Shown here: piece after piece, positions 35,475 to 45,952 of the stretch
Layout of the letters: each line of letters starts with the position of its first letter
Numbering within the stretch: the stretch's first letter is position 1
Assembly: GCF_002078355.1 (NCBI RefSeq)
Contig: NZ_CP015363.1
Location: 1,426,001-1,490,000 of the forward strand
Reading direction: 5' to 3'
From: Ferroplasma acidiphilum
GTDB taxonomy: Archaea > Thermoplasmatota > Thermoplasmata > Thermoplasmatales > Thermoplasmataceae
DNA length: 64,000 nt
Program-made: the position numbers and the translations under genes
The notes under the pieces: generated by a model
Databases searched by the model: none
Seen by the model: only the letters and a program-made list of their open reading frames with translations
Told to the model about the DNA's origin: nothing

Positions 35475-37427
35475 ATGAAATCAATATGCCCTTTTTGCGG
35501 TGTTGGCTGTGGACTTGAATTAATGGCTGTAAATAATATTGTTGTTGGCGTAAAACCTGTTCCAGAACATGTAGTAAGCAGGGGGCATTTATGTGGCAAA
35601 GGAAGTGTTGCACATGAGGCTTTGACAGCATGGGATCGTTTATACTATCCATTAAAGAAAGTAAAGGGGGAACTTGAAAGGACGTCATGGGAAGATTCAA
35701 TAAAATATACTATAGAATCTATAAAAAACATACAGAAAAAATATGGCAAAGACTCTGTGGCTTTTTACGGAGGATGCCAGAACTCCCTTGAAGAGGTTTA
35801 TCTTTTGCAGAAGCTTGCAAGAGCCCTTGGAACCAATAACGTAGATTCATGTGCAAGGGTTTGTCATGACCCATCAGCGAAGGCGCTTAAGGAAATTGTA
35901 GGAGTTGGTGCCGGATCTAATTCCGCTACAGAAATCCCGAAGGCAAAAGTTGTTGTGGTAGCAGGAGAATCTGTAACAGATAGCCATCCTGTATTGATAC
36001 AGTATTTTCTGGAAGCAAAGGAAAAAGGAACAAAAATAATATTAATAGATCCAAGGAATACAAGGTTTGCAAGCTTTGCAGACCTCCATTTAAAGATAAA
36101 GCCCAGAAGTGATATATTTTTATTCAATGCGGTTGCCAATTACCTTATCCAGAATAATATGATTAAACCGGATTTTATTGCTGCAAGGACTGAAGGGTAT
36201 GAAAAATATAAGGAAAATGTTTCAAAATATACACTTGAACTCGCAGTAGAACAAACAGGGTTAGCTGAAAAAGATATTATAGAATTTGCAAAATACATAT
36301 CTGAGGATAAGGTTATTTTTTCATGGGGGCTGGGGCTTACTGAATCTACTGGCACCAAGGGAATTAAATCTTATTTATCTCTCCCATTGTTAACTGGAAA
36401 TATGGGGAAAGAAGGCGCAGGGGTAATTGTTTACAGAGGACAAACAAATGTGCAGGGGTCCGGAGACCTCATAAAACCGGATGTGTTTCCTAATGGTGAA
36501 ATGAATGAGGCAAATAGTGAAGCATTATCCCGCATATGGGGATTTAAGCCACCAGTAAACAAGGGTTCTTCCATTATAGATACTTTTTATGGTTCCAAAA
36601 ATATAAAGGCACTGTTTATTATGGGATACAACCCGGTAAGGAGCTTGCCGAACAGAAAAAAAGTAAAAGAATTTCTCGGGTCCCTTGAACTTCTTGTGGT
36701 GCAGGACATATTTATGACTGATACAGCCCGTTACGCCGATATTGTGCTACCTGCAGCGGCATGGGCTGAGAAGGAAGGTTCTGTAGCCAGCCTTGACAGG
36801 CTTGTGAAGTGGAGATTTAAAGCAGTTGATCCGCCAGGAATGGCAAGGCCAGATTATGAAATACTTTCTGACCTGGCAAAGGCTGCCGGGTATAACTTTA
36901 ATTCAAACCCGAAAGAACTGTTTGAAGAGCTTAAAACAGCGGCTCCCCTGTATTCCCATCTTAATATAGATGATGTGATGGATTATTCAAAAGATTCAAG
37001 ATACCCTAACGGTGAATTGCACCTTTATGGGGAGAAATTTTCAACAAAATCCGGAAAAGCGCAATTTATTCCTGTGGATTCCGAAAAACATAATGATGGG
37101 CTGATACTGGTTACAGGGAGAACCGTAACAAGATACAACAGTGATGAGGTTATAAATAGGGTACCCGGTATGCAGGAATACAATCCCACATTATGGGTCA
37201 ATCCTTCAGATGCAAAAAATCTCGGAATAGAAAACGAGGATATGGTAAAACTTGCATCAAAGAGCGGTGAACTGGACATAATAGCAAAGATTACAGATGA
37301 TGTTATACCAGGAGTTGTATTTACCTATATGCACAATCCCAAAATAAATGATATCGTATCTCCAGAATTTGATGACGAAACTAAAACACCCAAATATAAG
37401 TATACGCCCGTAACAGTTACTAAATAA
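35475..37427 (+). CDS. Molybdopterin formate dehydrogenase catalytic subunit
   Basis: A 650-residue member of the bis-MGD oxidoreductases. Four Cys for a [4Fe-4S] cluster are in SICPFCGVGCGLE and RGHLCGKG. The metal ligand is Cys in DSCARVCHDPSA, at the place of Sec in E. coli FdhF, with the catalytic His next to it; this motif marks formate dehydrogenases. No Tat signal, so it is cytosolic. There is no gene for an electron-transfer subunit nearby, so the acceptor is unknown. The length is short for fused forms and fits FdhF-like enzymes. Confidence 0.9.
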   Translation: MKSICPFCGVGCGLELMAVNNIVVGVKPVPEHVVSRGHLCGKGSVAHEALTAWDRLYYPLKKVKGELERTSWEDSIKYTIESIKNIQKKYGKDSVAFYGGCQNSLEEVYLLQKLARALGTNNVDSCARVCHDPSAKALKEIVGVGAGSNSATEIPKAKVVVVAGESVTDSHPVLIQYFLEAKEKGTKIILIDPRNTRFASFADLHLKIKPRSDIFLFNAVANYLIQNNMIKPDFIAARTEGYEKYKENVSKYTLELAVEQTGLAEKDIIEFAKYISEDKVIFSWGLGLTESTGTKGIKSYLSLPLLTGNMGKEGAGVIVYRGQTNVQGSGDLIKPDVFPNGEMNEANSEALSRIWGFKPPVNKGSSIIDTFYGSKNIKALFIMGYNPVRSLPNRKKVKEFLGSLELLVVQDIFMTDTARYADIVLPAAAWAEKEGSVASLDRLVKWRFKAVDPPGMARPDYEILSDLAKAAGYNFNSNPKELFEELKTAAPLYSHLNIDDVMDYSKDSRYPNGELHLYGEKFSTKSGKAQFIPVDSEKHNDGLILVTGRTVTRYNSDEVINRVPGMQEYNPTLWVNPSDAKNLGIENEDMVKLASKSGELDIIAKITDDVIPGVVFTYMHNPKINDIVSPEFDDETKTPKYKYTPVTVTK

Positions 37428-37956
37428 AAAAATTCCTGATATATTTTTATATATACCAATTATTATTTCTTCTTTCCCTATTATGATATTTGTTATACAC
37501 CGTATTTCATATTATATTCCACTATTCTTTATTATTGAACGGTATACTCCAGGCTTATGCCCTTATTTAAAAGCCCGGCAATATATTGCAGCATACCAAC
37601 ATAATTCAATACCATTCTCTGGATGCAAATACTTTCCAGTATATCCTGAATACTTCTGCACAACATTTCCATTTACACGCTTTTCATCAACCATGTTTTA
37701 ATACTCCTTTCCGTTCTTCGCCATTGTTTTCACAGGTATTATTGCCCTTATGTATATTAACTGCTGCATACAATATAAATGCTTTAACATCCAGTATTTT
37801 CAGTAATAAATACAGTAAAAATAATTATTCTTCCAACGGAATATATTGCTAAAGAATAAACCATAAAATATTTAAACCTAAGGTTAATTAAGTGCTGTAG
37901 AAAATTTAAATATATTATTTGTTATTAAGAAAATAATAATTGTTTAGAGGGATTAT
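37428..37956. other. Long spacer with a transposase remnant
   Basis: No intact gene. It holds the decayed transposase start described at 37563-37724 (minus strand). The right end has the promoter region of the proteasome gene, with A+T-rich boxes and TTAGAGGGA just before the start. Confidence 0.5.
37563..37724 (-). pseudogene. Decayed N-terminus of an IS transposase
   Basis: Reading from the ATG at 37724, the frame gives MAKNGKEY, a stop, then NMVDEKRVNGNVVQKYSGYTGK and on to CRAFK and a stop at 37563. VNG-x-VVQKY-x-GY-x-GK is the N-terminal strand pattern of many IS4/IS1634-type transposases. The first stop (TAA after TAT) and the early end show decay. It is not a copy of either full element in this window. 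Confidence 0.6.
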
Positions 37957-38589
37957 ATGGAAGTATTAAAAACTGGAACAACAACACTCGGTATCACAGC
38001 AGGCGATTACGTTATTATGGGAACTGATAGCAGGGCTACCATGGGCAATTTCATTTCAAATAAAAATGCACAGAAATTGTACAAAATAGATACTTATGCA
38101 GGCATGACTATTGCTGGCCTGGTAGGAGATGCACAGGTCCTGGTAAGATACATGAGGGCTGAAATGGAACTTTACAGGGTCCAGAGAAAGATAAATATGC
38201 CCATAGAAGCAGCGGCAACATTGCTTTCAAACATGCTTAACCAGTCCAAATATTATCCATACATGGTGCAGTTGCTGGTTGGGGGATTTGACAAAAAACC
38301 GCATATATTCTCTATAGATGCTGCGGGAGGATCTGTAGAAGATGAGTACGCAAGTACAGGATCCGGCTCCCCATTCGTTTACGGAGTTCTGGAAGCTGAA
38401 TACCAGCCTAACATGAAACTTGACGATGCTATAAACCTTGCAATAAAGGCAATTAGCGTTGCAAAACAGAGGGATTCTGCATCCGGAAATATGCTGCAAA
38501 TAGGAGTTATAGACCCGGAGAAGGGATTCAACTATCTTTCAGAGGACGACATACTGTCCAGAATGAAAAAATTAAAACTAACTTTATAA
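37957..38589 (+). CDS. psmB: Proteasome beta subunit
   Basis: A 210-residue proteolytic subunit of the 20S proteasome. A short propeptide (MEVLKTG) is followed by the active Thr in [21 protein letters not shown]. Other active-site residues are in TDSRA (Asp) and KNAQKLYKI (Lys), and GSGSPF is near the end. Cleavage after the Gly exposes the Thr nucleophile. It lies 31 bp before the aCPSF1 gene on the same strand, so the two may be co-transcribed, a common neighbourhood in archaea. Confidence 0.97.
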   Translation: MEVLKTGTTTLGITAGDYVIMGTDSRATMGNFISNKNAQKLYKIDTYAGMTIAGLVGDAQVLVRYMRAEMELYRVQRKINMPIEAAATLLSNMLNQSKYYPYMVQLLVGGFDKKPHIFSIDAAGGSVEDEYASTGSGSPFVYGVLEAEYQPNMKLDDAINLAIKAISVAKQRDSASGNMLQIGVIDPEKGFNYLSEDDILSRMKKLKLTL

Positions 38590-38620
38590 ATTATTTTTTT
38601 TACATTAAAGGTGTTAAAAC

Positions 38621-40534
38621 ATGTCTTTTCGAGATTATCTTAGCGAGGGCAGGTCTATTTTTGATAGGCTTTATCCAGACAACAAGATTACGGAGATTGA
38701 TTACGAAGGTTCAACAATAGTTGTATATACGAAGGATCAGAATTTATTTTCACAGCGTGATGACCTTGCAAGGCAGATTGCCCAGGAATTGCGGAGGAGA
38801 ATAGCTATAAGGCCTGATCCCAGTATTATGTCTGATGAAAAGGAGGCGGATGCAAAAATTCGTGGAATCATACCATCCGATGCCGGTTTGCAGGACATAT
38901 ATTTTGAGCCCGACACGGGTGAAGCTGTTATAGAAGTGGATGAGCCCACAATAGCAAATCCGGAAATAATAAAATCCATTAAAGCCGAAACTAACTGGTC
39001 ACCCAGAATAGTCCGGGCTCCGCCAATGTATTCAAGGACTGTAAAAGAAGTCAGGGAATATTTGAGGGATGTTAAAAAGGAAAGAAAGGAATTTCTCCAT
39101 AACCTTGGAATAAAACTTACAACGCCCCTGATGCCAGGAGAGACATGGATAAGGATAACGGCACTGGGAGGCCATAGGGAAGTAGGGAGGAGCGCCACAC
39201 TTATATCAACGAATAATTCAAAGGTTCTTGTTGACTGTGGCATGATAAACATAAATGACCCTGAACACCCATGGGAAGAAGCACCATATCTTTACGCACC
39301 TGAAATTCAACCATTCACATCGCTGGACGCGGTGGTATTGACACATGCACATCTGGACCACTCTGGATTATTGCCACTATTATTCAAGTATGGGTATACT
39401 GGCCCCGTCTATTCCACAGCACCCACAAGGGATCTTGCAGCACTGCTGCAGAACGATTATCTGAAAGTATCACACAGCGAAAACCATAAACTGTCATATG
39501 AATCAAAACATGTAAGGGAAGAGCTTAAACATACTATATCGCTTAAATACAACGAAACAGCAGATATAACGCCCGATATAAGGCTGACATTCTACAATGC
39601 AGGGCATATACTGGGTTCTGCTGCCGTGCATCTCCATATAGGGGAAGGCCTGTATAATGTGGTGCTCAGCGGTGACCAGAAATACGAGAAAACATGGCTT
39701 TTTAATCCTGCAGTTAACCGTTTTCCACGTGTTGAGACACTTATGCTTGAATCAACGTATGCGGGAAGAGATGATTATTCCTATACAAGAAATGAAGCCA
39801 CAAATACATTAATTGATGTTGTAAACAGGACATTTGACCGTGGTGGTTCTGTCCTTGTCCCGGTTTTCGCTGTAGGGAGAAGCCAGGAGGTAATGCTTGT
39901 GCTTGAGGATGCATACAGGAATAAAATGATACCCGAGAATACAAAAGTATACCTGGATGGGATGATAATGGAAGCAACAGCTATACATGCAGCTTATCCA
40001 GAATTCCTTAACAGGGACCTGAGAGATGAAATCATGATCAAACGTGAAAATCCATTTCTCAGCCCTATATTCACCAGTGTGGAAACAAGAAAACAGAGGA
40101 TTGATGTATGTGACTCACCTGAAAGCAAAGTAATACTTGCAACTGCAGGGATGATGAATGGTGGCCCTGTACTGGAATATTTCAAGACATTGTCAGCAGA
40201 TTCCAGAAATACACTTGCGTTTGTAGGTTACCAGGCTGATGGAACACTGGGCAGAAGAATTCAATCAGGTGCATCCAGCATCACACTTTCTGATGGCGGA
40301 AAATCCACTAAATTTGACATAAATATGGCAGTTGAAAACGCAGAGGGTTTCTCAGGGCATTCTACCAAGAGGGAGCTGCTTAATTTCATAGGTGGAATGC
40401 AGCCCAGGCCAAACAGGATTCTTGTCAATCATGGAGATGGAAACAAATGCTATGATTTTGCAAGGTTAATCCATACAAAATTTGGCGTAGAGGCAATATC
40501 CATGAAAAATCTTGAAACAACAAGGCTATTTTAA
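38621..40534 (+). CDS. aCPSF1/FttA, KH-domain beta-CASP ribonuclease
   Basis: A 637-residue archaeal protein related to the eukaryotic cleavage factor CPSF73. Two N-terminal KH domains (to ~residue 140) precede a metallo-beta-lactamase with THAHLDHSG and GHILGSAAVHLH, and a beta-CASP insert; the final zinc His is in VNHGDG. In other archaea the family trims 3' ends and acts in transcription termination, which is the likely job here. It follows psmB by 31 bp. Confidence 0.96.
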   Translation: MSFRDYLSEGRSIFDRLYPDNKITEIDYEGSTIVVYTKDQNLFSQRDDLARQIAQELRRRIAIRPDPSIMSDEKEADAKIRGIIPSDAGLQDIYFEPDTGEAVIEVDEPTIANPEIIKSIKAETNWSPRIVRAPPMYSRTVKEVREYLRDVKKERKEFLHNLGIKLTTPLMPGETWIRITALGGHREVGRSATLISTNNSKVLVDCGMININDPEHPWEEAPYLYAPEIQPFTSLDAVVLTHAHLDHSGLLPLLFKYGYTGPVYSTAPTRDLAALLQNDYLKVSHSENHKLSYESKHVREELKHTISLKYNETADITPDIRLTFYNAGHILGSAAVHLHIGEGLYNVVLSGDQKYEKTWLFNPAVNRFPRVETLMLESTYAGRDDYSYTRNEATNTLIDVVNRTFDRGGSVLVPVFAVGRSQEVMLVLEDAYRNKMIPENTKVYLDGMIMEATAIHAAYPEFLNRDLRDEIMIKRENPFLSPIFTSVETRKQRIDVCDSPESKVILATAGMMNGGPVLEYFKTLSADSRNTLAFVGYQADGTLGRRIQSGASSITLSDGGKSTKFDINMAVENAEGFSGHSTKRELLNFIGGMQPRPNRILVNHGDGNKCYDFARLIHTKFGVEAISMKNLETTRLF

Positions 40535-40719
40535 TTATTTAATTGAAAACACTGCATTATCAATGTTGCAGTTGAAAATTTTTAAAATTATATATTATTT
40601 TCAACATAATTTATATATTTATAGATATATATGATATATTATTTAATATAGGTTTATATTCATTGGCAAATATTCAATTTAAATACACAAATCTAAATAT
40701 TTGATTTCCATTGCTATTT

Positions 40720-42099
40720 ATGAAAAGCAGTCTGAAAAAAGATTCCCTTTCTTTGTCCAATGTTATTTTTCAGGGCGTAGCAGGATCTGCCCCTGCAGGA
40801 GCTGCTGTTGCAACTTTAACCGGATCCGCAGCATTTGCACTTGGTTCCCTTCCATTGTCAGCAGTAGTAGCATTCATTATAGTATTGATAAATGCGGTAA
40901 TCATCAATAGGATTTCAAGGCACGTTGCAGGTGCTGGCGGCTATTACGCTTACAGCAGGGAAGGAATTGGAAACTTTGCTGGAATATTTACAGGCTGGAT
41001 GTATATTATGTACCAGATCATGTCACTGGCCTTTATCGGGCTGAGTGTAGCCATATTCCTTCCAGCCCTCCTTGGAACCGTATTCGGAATTGATATCCCA
41101 TTCTATTCATGGGTATTGCTTCTGATTCTCATAATGGGATTCGGGTATTTTGTATCATTCTCTGGAGTGCGGAATTCTGTAAGATACGCTATGGTAATGG
41201 CTACAATTGAAGTTGTCGTAGTAGCAGCTGTAAGCATTATAATAATAACTGCAAAGCCTTCAATAAACACGGTCTCAGTTTTTACACCGGTATACGCTGT
41301 ACACGGATTTACCGGAGTAATGCTCGGCGTATTATTCATGTACACTGCATTTTCAGGATTTGGCACTGCAACGCCATTAGGCGAAGAGGCTAAAAACGCA
41401 AACGCCGTGATTGGCAAGGGCGTACTTATATCTGCAATAGTGCTTGGCTTATTTTTCACCCTGGTTTCCTATGCATTCACAGTAGGATGGGGGCCAACAC
41501 GCATGCTTACCTACTCTACTGAACTGGTTCCAGGCATTATACTAGCAAAAAACTATCTGGGGCTTGCCGGAGCAATAGTTATAACTGTTTTATTTGTTAA
41601 TAGCTTATTTACAGATTCTGTGGTGTTTACAAATTCACTTTCCAGGGTTGTTTTTTCAATGAGCCGGGACAATGTACTTCCTGGAATATTGTCCAGTGTC
41701 CATTCCCACAGGCAAACTCCACATGTTGCTGCAGGAGTTATGGTCATTATTTCATTTATAATAGGCGTTATCTCTGTAATAACACTAGGAGGGTTCAATG
41801 CTTTCCTGTTCGCTGGAATCGCCGCCACATTAAGTGCCCTGCTGGTCCATATGATTGCCAATGCATCACTGGCGGGAATTTTGCATAAAATGAAGCTGAA
41901 AATGAACATTGCAATGGATGTTGTGCTGCCTGCTGTTTCGATAGTAATACTGGCGTTTGTATTTTATGGAAGTTTTATAAGCATTGACAACGTTGTAATA
42001 ATAGCATCTGTGAGTTTTATAGTATGGGCTATTGCGGGCCTTATATACTCCGCAATATCCAGAAAATATCTAATGCACGTGCAAATAAGCCAGAATTAA
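40720..42099 (+). CDS. APC-superfamily amino-acid permease
   Basis: About 459 residues with ~12 membrane segments. The start is the ATG giving MKSSLKKDSLSLSNVIFQGVAG. The unwound first helix shows GVAGSAPAGAAV, and HVAGAGGYYAYSREGIG is typical for the superfamily (GG.Y.Y). The substrate is not evident; glutamate/GABA exchange to serve GadB is conceivable but unsupported by position, being 25 kb away. It is monocistronic. Confidence 0.9.
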   Translation: MKSSLKKDSLSLSNVIFQGVAGSAPAGAAVATLTGSAAFALGSLPLSAVVAFIIVLINAVIINRISRHVAGAGGYYAYSREGIGNFAGIFTGWMYIMYQIMSLAFIGLSVAIFLPALLGTVFGIDIPFYSWVLLLILIMGFGYFVSFSGVRNSVRYAMVMATIEVVVVAAVSIIIITAKPSINTVSVFTPVYAVHGFTGVMLGVLFMYTAFSGFGTATPLGEEAKNANAVIGKGVLISAIVLGLFFTLVSYAFTVGWGPTRMLTYSTELVPGIILAKNYLGLAGAIVITVLFVNSLFTDSVVFTNSLSRVVFSMSRDNVLPGILSSVHSHRQTPHVAAGVMVIISFIIGVISVITLGGFNAFLFAGIAATLSALLVHMIANASLAGILHKMKLKMNIAMDVVLPAVSIVILAFVFYGSFISIDNVVIIASVSFIVWAIAGLIYSAISRKYLMHVQISQN

Positions 42100-42138
42100 T
42101 TATAAAAATTATTTTATAATATTAAATATTTATAAAAA

Positions 42139-42810
42139 TTATAGGGGCAATGACCCATCAGGCGAAACTTTTTTCCAGTCATCCAGAAATCTGTTTAACC
42201 CTTCATCTGTTTTCGGGTGCATGGCTAGTTTCTTTATCACATCATATGGAATTGTTACGGCATCTGCACCCATAAGGGCAGCCCTTAGTACGTGCACTGG
42301 ATTTCTAATTGATGCAACAAGCACCTCTGTTTTGTATCCATAATTTGTGTATTCAGTTTTAATCTGGTCTATAATAGCCATGCCATCTTCCCCAATGTCA
42401 TCCAGCCTTCCAACAAATGGAGAAACAAATGCAGCCCCATTTTTTGCAGCAAGCAAAGCCTGTATTGCATTGAATATCAGTGTTGTATTGACCTTTATTT
42501 CTTTTTCTTTAAGAATCTTCATAGCTTTCAATCCCTGCAGTGTCATGGGTATTTTTATGACTGCATTGCTTCCCAGCGCATGGAGCTTGAGTGCCTGTTC
42601 CACCATATCTTCAGCTTTTTCTGCAACTACTTCCAGGCTAACAGGGCCGTTAACCTCCCTCAATATTTCTGTTGCTATTGCCTTAAAGCTTTTTCCGCCC
42701 TTTGAGGCTTTCATGATCAAAGATGGATTTGTTGTAACACCATCAATCAATCCAAATTCATTTGCTTCCTTTATTTCTTCAATGTTTGCTGTATCTATAA
42801 ATATTTTCAT
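42139..42810 (-). CDS. tal: Transaldolase, small (TalC/FSA-like) type
   Basis: A 223-residue class I aldolase barrel. The Schiff-base Lys is in [21 protein letters not shown] and [10 protein letters not shown] are family marks. The short type includes both transaldolases and fructose-6-phosphate aldolases. Its place after the split transketolase genes, with a 4-bp overlap, favours transaldolase in the non-oxidative pentose phosphate pathway, which supplies ribose phosphate for the purine and histidine routes in this window. Confidence 0.92.
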   Translation of the reverse strand: MKIFIDTANIEEIKEANEFGLIDGVTTNPSLIMKASKGGKSFKAIATEILREVNGPVSLEVVAEKAEDMVEQALKLHALGSNAVIKIPMTLQGLKAMKILKEKEIKVNTTLIFNAIQALLAAKNGAAFVSPFVGRLDDIGEDGMAIIDQIKTEYTNYGYKTEVLVASIRNPVHVLRAALMGADAVTIPYDVIKKLAMHPKTDEGLNRFLDDWKKVSPDGSLPL

Positions 42811-43763
42811 TTAAAATCACCTTTAAAGAATCTGTCTGTCTTTTCTACTATATCGTTTACCCCTATATGAAAATAATCGAACAGTTCCATTCCCTTGCCA
42901 CTCTTTCCAAAAATATCCGGCATCCCGATCCTCATAACCGGAACCGGGTACTCTTCAGATGTTACCTCTGCTACACGTGAGCCAAGTCCGTTGTATATGG
43001 AATGCTCCTCAGCGGTAACTATTTTCCCTGTTTCCCGTGCGGCCTTAATTATTGCGGGGCGGTCCAGAGGCTTTATGGATGACATATTGATTACCCTTGC
43101 GTCTATTCCCCTGTTTTTTAGCTGTTCTGCAGCTTTAAGGGCAAATGAAACCATTATGCCATATCCCATAATTGTCACATCAGAGCCATCCCTGAAAGTA
43201 ACAGATTTCCCTTCTTTGAATTCATAATTCTCATCGTTGAGTACGGGGAATTTTTCCCTGGTAAGCCTGACATAATATGGTGATGTTTTCCTGGCTGCGA
43301 GGTAATCTATCACACTGACAGTTTCAATTGAATCTACAGGAACAATAACCTTCATATTTGGCAGCCCGGACATAATGCCAACATCCTCCAGTATCTGGTG
43401 TGTTGGGCCATCCTCACCAAGGGAAATGCCTGAATGTGTTACCACAAAATTAACCGGAGCTTCGTTATAGCATATTGACTGGCGTATCACATTGTATGTA
43501 TTGCTTAGAAATACTGCAAAGGTTGAGGCAAATACAGTTTTTCCAGCAAGCGAAAGGCCTGCTGCTGCAGAAACCATGGACTGCTCCGATATACCCATGT
43601 TGAAGAACCTTTCAGGAAACTTTTTCCCGAATACCCCTGTTTTTGTTGACGATGAAAGGTCTGCGTCAAGTACCACAATATCCTTATTTTTTTCACCAAG
43701 TGAAGCCAGTTCCTTTCCATAGGCATCCCTCAAGCTTTCCATCCTATCCATCTTTTCCATCAT
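42807..43763 (-). CDS. Transketolase, C-terminal subunit
   Basis: A 318-residue half-transketolase with the pyrimidine-binding and C-terminal domains. The Glu that activates thiamine diphosphate is in [31 protein letters not shown] is typical. With the next upstream gene it makes the full enzyme, a split seen across archaea. It overlaps both neighbours by 4 bases. Confidence 0.95.
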   Translation of the reverse strand: MMEKMDRMESLRDAYGKELASLGEKNKDIVVLDADLSSSTKTGVFGKKFPERFFNMGISEQSMVSAAAGLSLAGKTVFASTFAVFLSNTYNVIRQSICYNEAPVNFVVTHSGISLGEDGPTHQILEDVGIMSGLPNMKVIVPVDSIETVSVIDYLAARKTSPYYVRLTREKFPVLNDENYEFKEGKSVTFRDGSDVTIMGYGIMVSFALKAAEQLKNRGIDARVINMSSIKPLDRPAIIKAARETGKIVTAEEHSIYNGLGSRVAEVTSEEYPVPVMRIGMPDIFGKSGKGMELFDYFHIGVNDIVEKTDRFFKGDFK

Positions 43764-44587
43764 TGTGACCCCTCAATTTCCTTTAATGCCTGTACATATT
43801 CTTCCTCATTGGCCGGAGGTGAGCCATGGTATTTCGGGTTATTCTCCATATAACTTACACCTTTGCCTTTAATTGTGTTTGCAACAATAAATAATGGCCT
43901 ATCCCTTGGTTTCTTTGCATATTCAAGCGCATTGACAACTTCATCCATATTATTTCCGTTTATTGTTATAACTTCCCATCCAAATGGGGCCACCTTTTCA
44001 GCAACATTGCCCAGTGGCATTATATCCTCTGTAAATCCGTCGAGCTGTATCATGTTCCGGTCAAGAATAGCGGTAAGGTTGCCCAGATGGTATTTGGAAG
44101 CTGCCATCAAAGATTCCCATATATTTCCCTCTTCCATTTCACCATCGCCAAGTATGGCATAAATTTTATTTGGCTTTGAATCAAGCTTGGATGAAAGTGC
44201 AAATCCTATCGCAACACCGAGCCCCTGGCCAAGTGAACCTGTTGAGGATTCTACACCAGGTATTCCCCTGTGTACATGCCCTTCGAGCTTTGAATTTACT
44301 TTTCTGAAGCCTTCCAGCAATTCCACGGGGAAATAGCCACGGAGAGCGAGGGCAGCATACTCGGCAGGGGATGCATGCCCTTTGCTCATTATAAGAATAT
44401 CCCTATCCGGCTTGTCTGGTTTTTCAGGGTCTATATTCATTTCCTTAAAATAAAGTGCAGTAATAACATCTGCAATGCTCAAAGAACCCCCTGGATGCCC
44501 GCTCTTTGCACTGTAAACCATTTTTATAATTTCCTTTCTGATTTCCCTTGCAGTTGCGTTAAGGTCATTGATGGTATAGCTTTCCAT
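43760..44587 (-). CDS. Transketolase, N-terminal subunit
   Basis: A 275-residue half-transketolase with the diphosphate-binding domain. SAKSGHPGGSLSIADV is at the N-terminus, and the GDG-N motif for Mg-ThDP is GDGEMEEGNIWESL, ending in LDRN. It is first in the tkt-tkt-tal operon; the promoter lies in the 113-bp spacer shared with the divergent carbonic-anhydrase-like gene. Confidence 0.95.
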   Translation of the reverse strand: MESYTINDLNATAREIRKEIIKMVYSAKSGHPGGSLSIADVITALYFKEMNIDPEKPDKPDRDILIMSKGHASPAEYAALALRGYFPVELLEGFRKVNSKLEGHVHRGIPGVESSTGSLGQGLGVAIGFALSSKLDSKPNKIYAILGDGEMEEGNIWESLMAASKYHLGNLTAILDRNMIQLDGFTEDIMPLGNVAEKVAPFGWEVITINGNNMDEVVNALEYAKKPRDRPLFIVANTIKGKGVSYMENNPKYHGSPPANEEEYVQALKEIEGSQ

Positions 44588-44700
44588 TGATTATCATTAT
44601 TGTATTAACTATAGGCTTAAAAATCTTTTTAAATATATAAAGCAACAAATTTTTAGAGGTCAATTCATAAAGTCTATTTATATCAGGGATATTACAAATT

Positions 44701-45213
44701 ATGATAAAAGTTGGCAAAGGGTTATATGTTGCAGATACGGCCGTAATAATAGGGAATGTAACAGTAGGTGATAATGTTACAATAATGGATTCCGCAGTTA
44801 TACGGGCAGACCAGAATTCAATAAAAATTGGCGATAACAGCAACATTCAGGACAATGCAACGATACATGTTGACCTTGATTGCGAGACAGTAATAGGAAA
44901 AAACGTTTCAGTAGGGCATAACGCTATTGTGCATGGTGCTATTGTAGATGACGATGTCCTGGTAGGTATGGGAGCAATAGTGTTGAATAAGGCGCACCTG
45001 AGGCCCGGAACAGTGGTTGCTGCCGGCACTGTGATACCTGAGAACTTTGAGTCCGATGGGAATTGCATGATAGCAGGAGTGCCTGGAAAGGTTAAAAGGA
45101 CAGGTGAACAGTATTTTACAATGGCTCATCTTAATTCTCTTGAATATTTGAAGCTAAACAAAGATTTCAGGGAAGGAAAATACGAAATTATGAAAGGAAA
45201 TAGGCATGAATAA
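44701..45213 (+). CDS. Gamma-carbonic anhydrase-like hexapeptide protein
   Basis: A 170-residue left-handed beta-helix protein. The zinc-type His residues are in NIQDNATIHVD and VSVGHNAIVHGAIV, at the positions used by gamma carbonic anhydrases, and the C-terminal helix packs as expected. Many members have weak or no anhydrase activity, so the reaction is open. It overlaps cobS by 8 bases and is divergent from the transketolase operon. Confidence 0.88.
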   Translation: MIKVGKGLYVADTAVIIGNVTVGDNVTIMDSAVIRADQNSIKIGDNSNIQDNATIHVDLDCETVIGKNVSVGHNAIVHGAIVDDDVLVGMGAIVLNKAHLRPGTVVAAGTVIPENFESDGNCMIAGVPGKVKRTGEQYFTMAHLNSLEYLKLNKDFREGKYEIMKGNRHE

Positions 45214-45952
45214 ATACGTGGAAGGGCTAATATCAGCAATTTCTTTTTTCACAATAATACCATTAGGGGGAAACTATAAAATAACCGGCTATACCATGTA
45301 TTTTTTCACCTTCACGGGGCTTATTGTTGGATTGATAGCAGGCATTCCATACCTGGTTCTAAGGCCGTATAATTCCCTTATAGCGTCCACGGTTTCAGTT
45401 GCTATTATTATCCTCTTATACGGATTCAACCATCTTGATTCCATAATGGACTTTGGTGATTCCATCATGGTAAGGGGCAAAGAGGAAAAACAACGTGTTA
45501 TAAAGGATAGATATACGGGCTCCGGCGGCATTGGCATGTTATTTATTATATATATTCCTGCCATCGCATTTCTCACTTATTTTAAGCCGGTTACAGGTTT
45601 TTTCATAATTATTGCGGGGGAAATGGCATCGAAATACGCCACATTATTTTCCATGTACAGGGCCAAAGCATTCGGTGAAGGACTCGGGAAAATGTTCATT
45701 GATAAGGTAAGCGCAAATGCAATAGTTTTGAATGTAATCCCTTTGCTGCTTGCATTCGCATTTAATCTCTATAATATAGCAATAATTGCCGCTCTGATAT
45801 TTTTATCATATTTCATGAGGTCTGCAATGGAAAAACATTACGGGGGGTTAAATGGTGATCTGGCCGGCAGCATTGGGGAAATATCCCGCCTGCTTTTCTA
45901 TGCCATAACCTTTGTATTTATAGCCTTAAAATTAAACCTATTTCTTCTTTAG
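45206..45952 (+). CDS. cobS: Adenosylcobinamide-GDP ribazoletransferase (cobalamin synthase)
   Basis: A 248-residue integral membrane enzyme that attaches the lower ligand in adenosylcobalamin synthesis. Visible marks: FNHLDSIMDFGDSIMVRG (the metal-binding HLD-x-x-D region), VIKDRYTGSGGIG, and the late GGLNGDLAGSIGEISR. About six to seven membrane segments. No other cobalamin gene is near, so it may serve salvage. It is coupled to the gene before it by overlap. Confidence 0.92.
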   Translation: MNKYVEGLISAISFFTIIPLGGNYKITGYTMYFFTFTGLIVGLIAGIPYLVLRPYNSLIASTVSVAIIILLYGFNHLDSIMDFGDSIMVRGKEEKQRVIKDRYTGSGGIGMLFIIYIPAIAFLTYFKPVTGFFIIIAGEMASKYATLFSMYRAKAFGEGLGKMFIDKVSANAIVLNVIPLLLAFAFNLYNIAIIAALIFLSYFMRSAMEKHYGGLNGDLAGSIGEISRLLFYAITFVFIALKLNLFLL

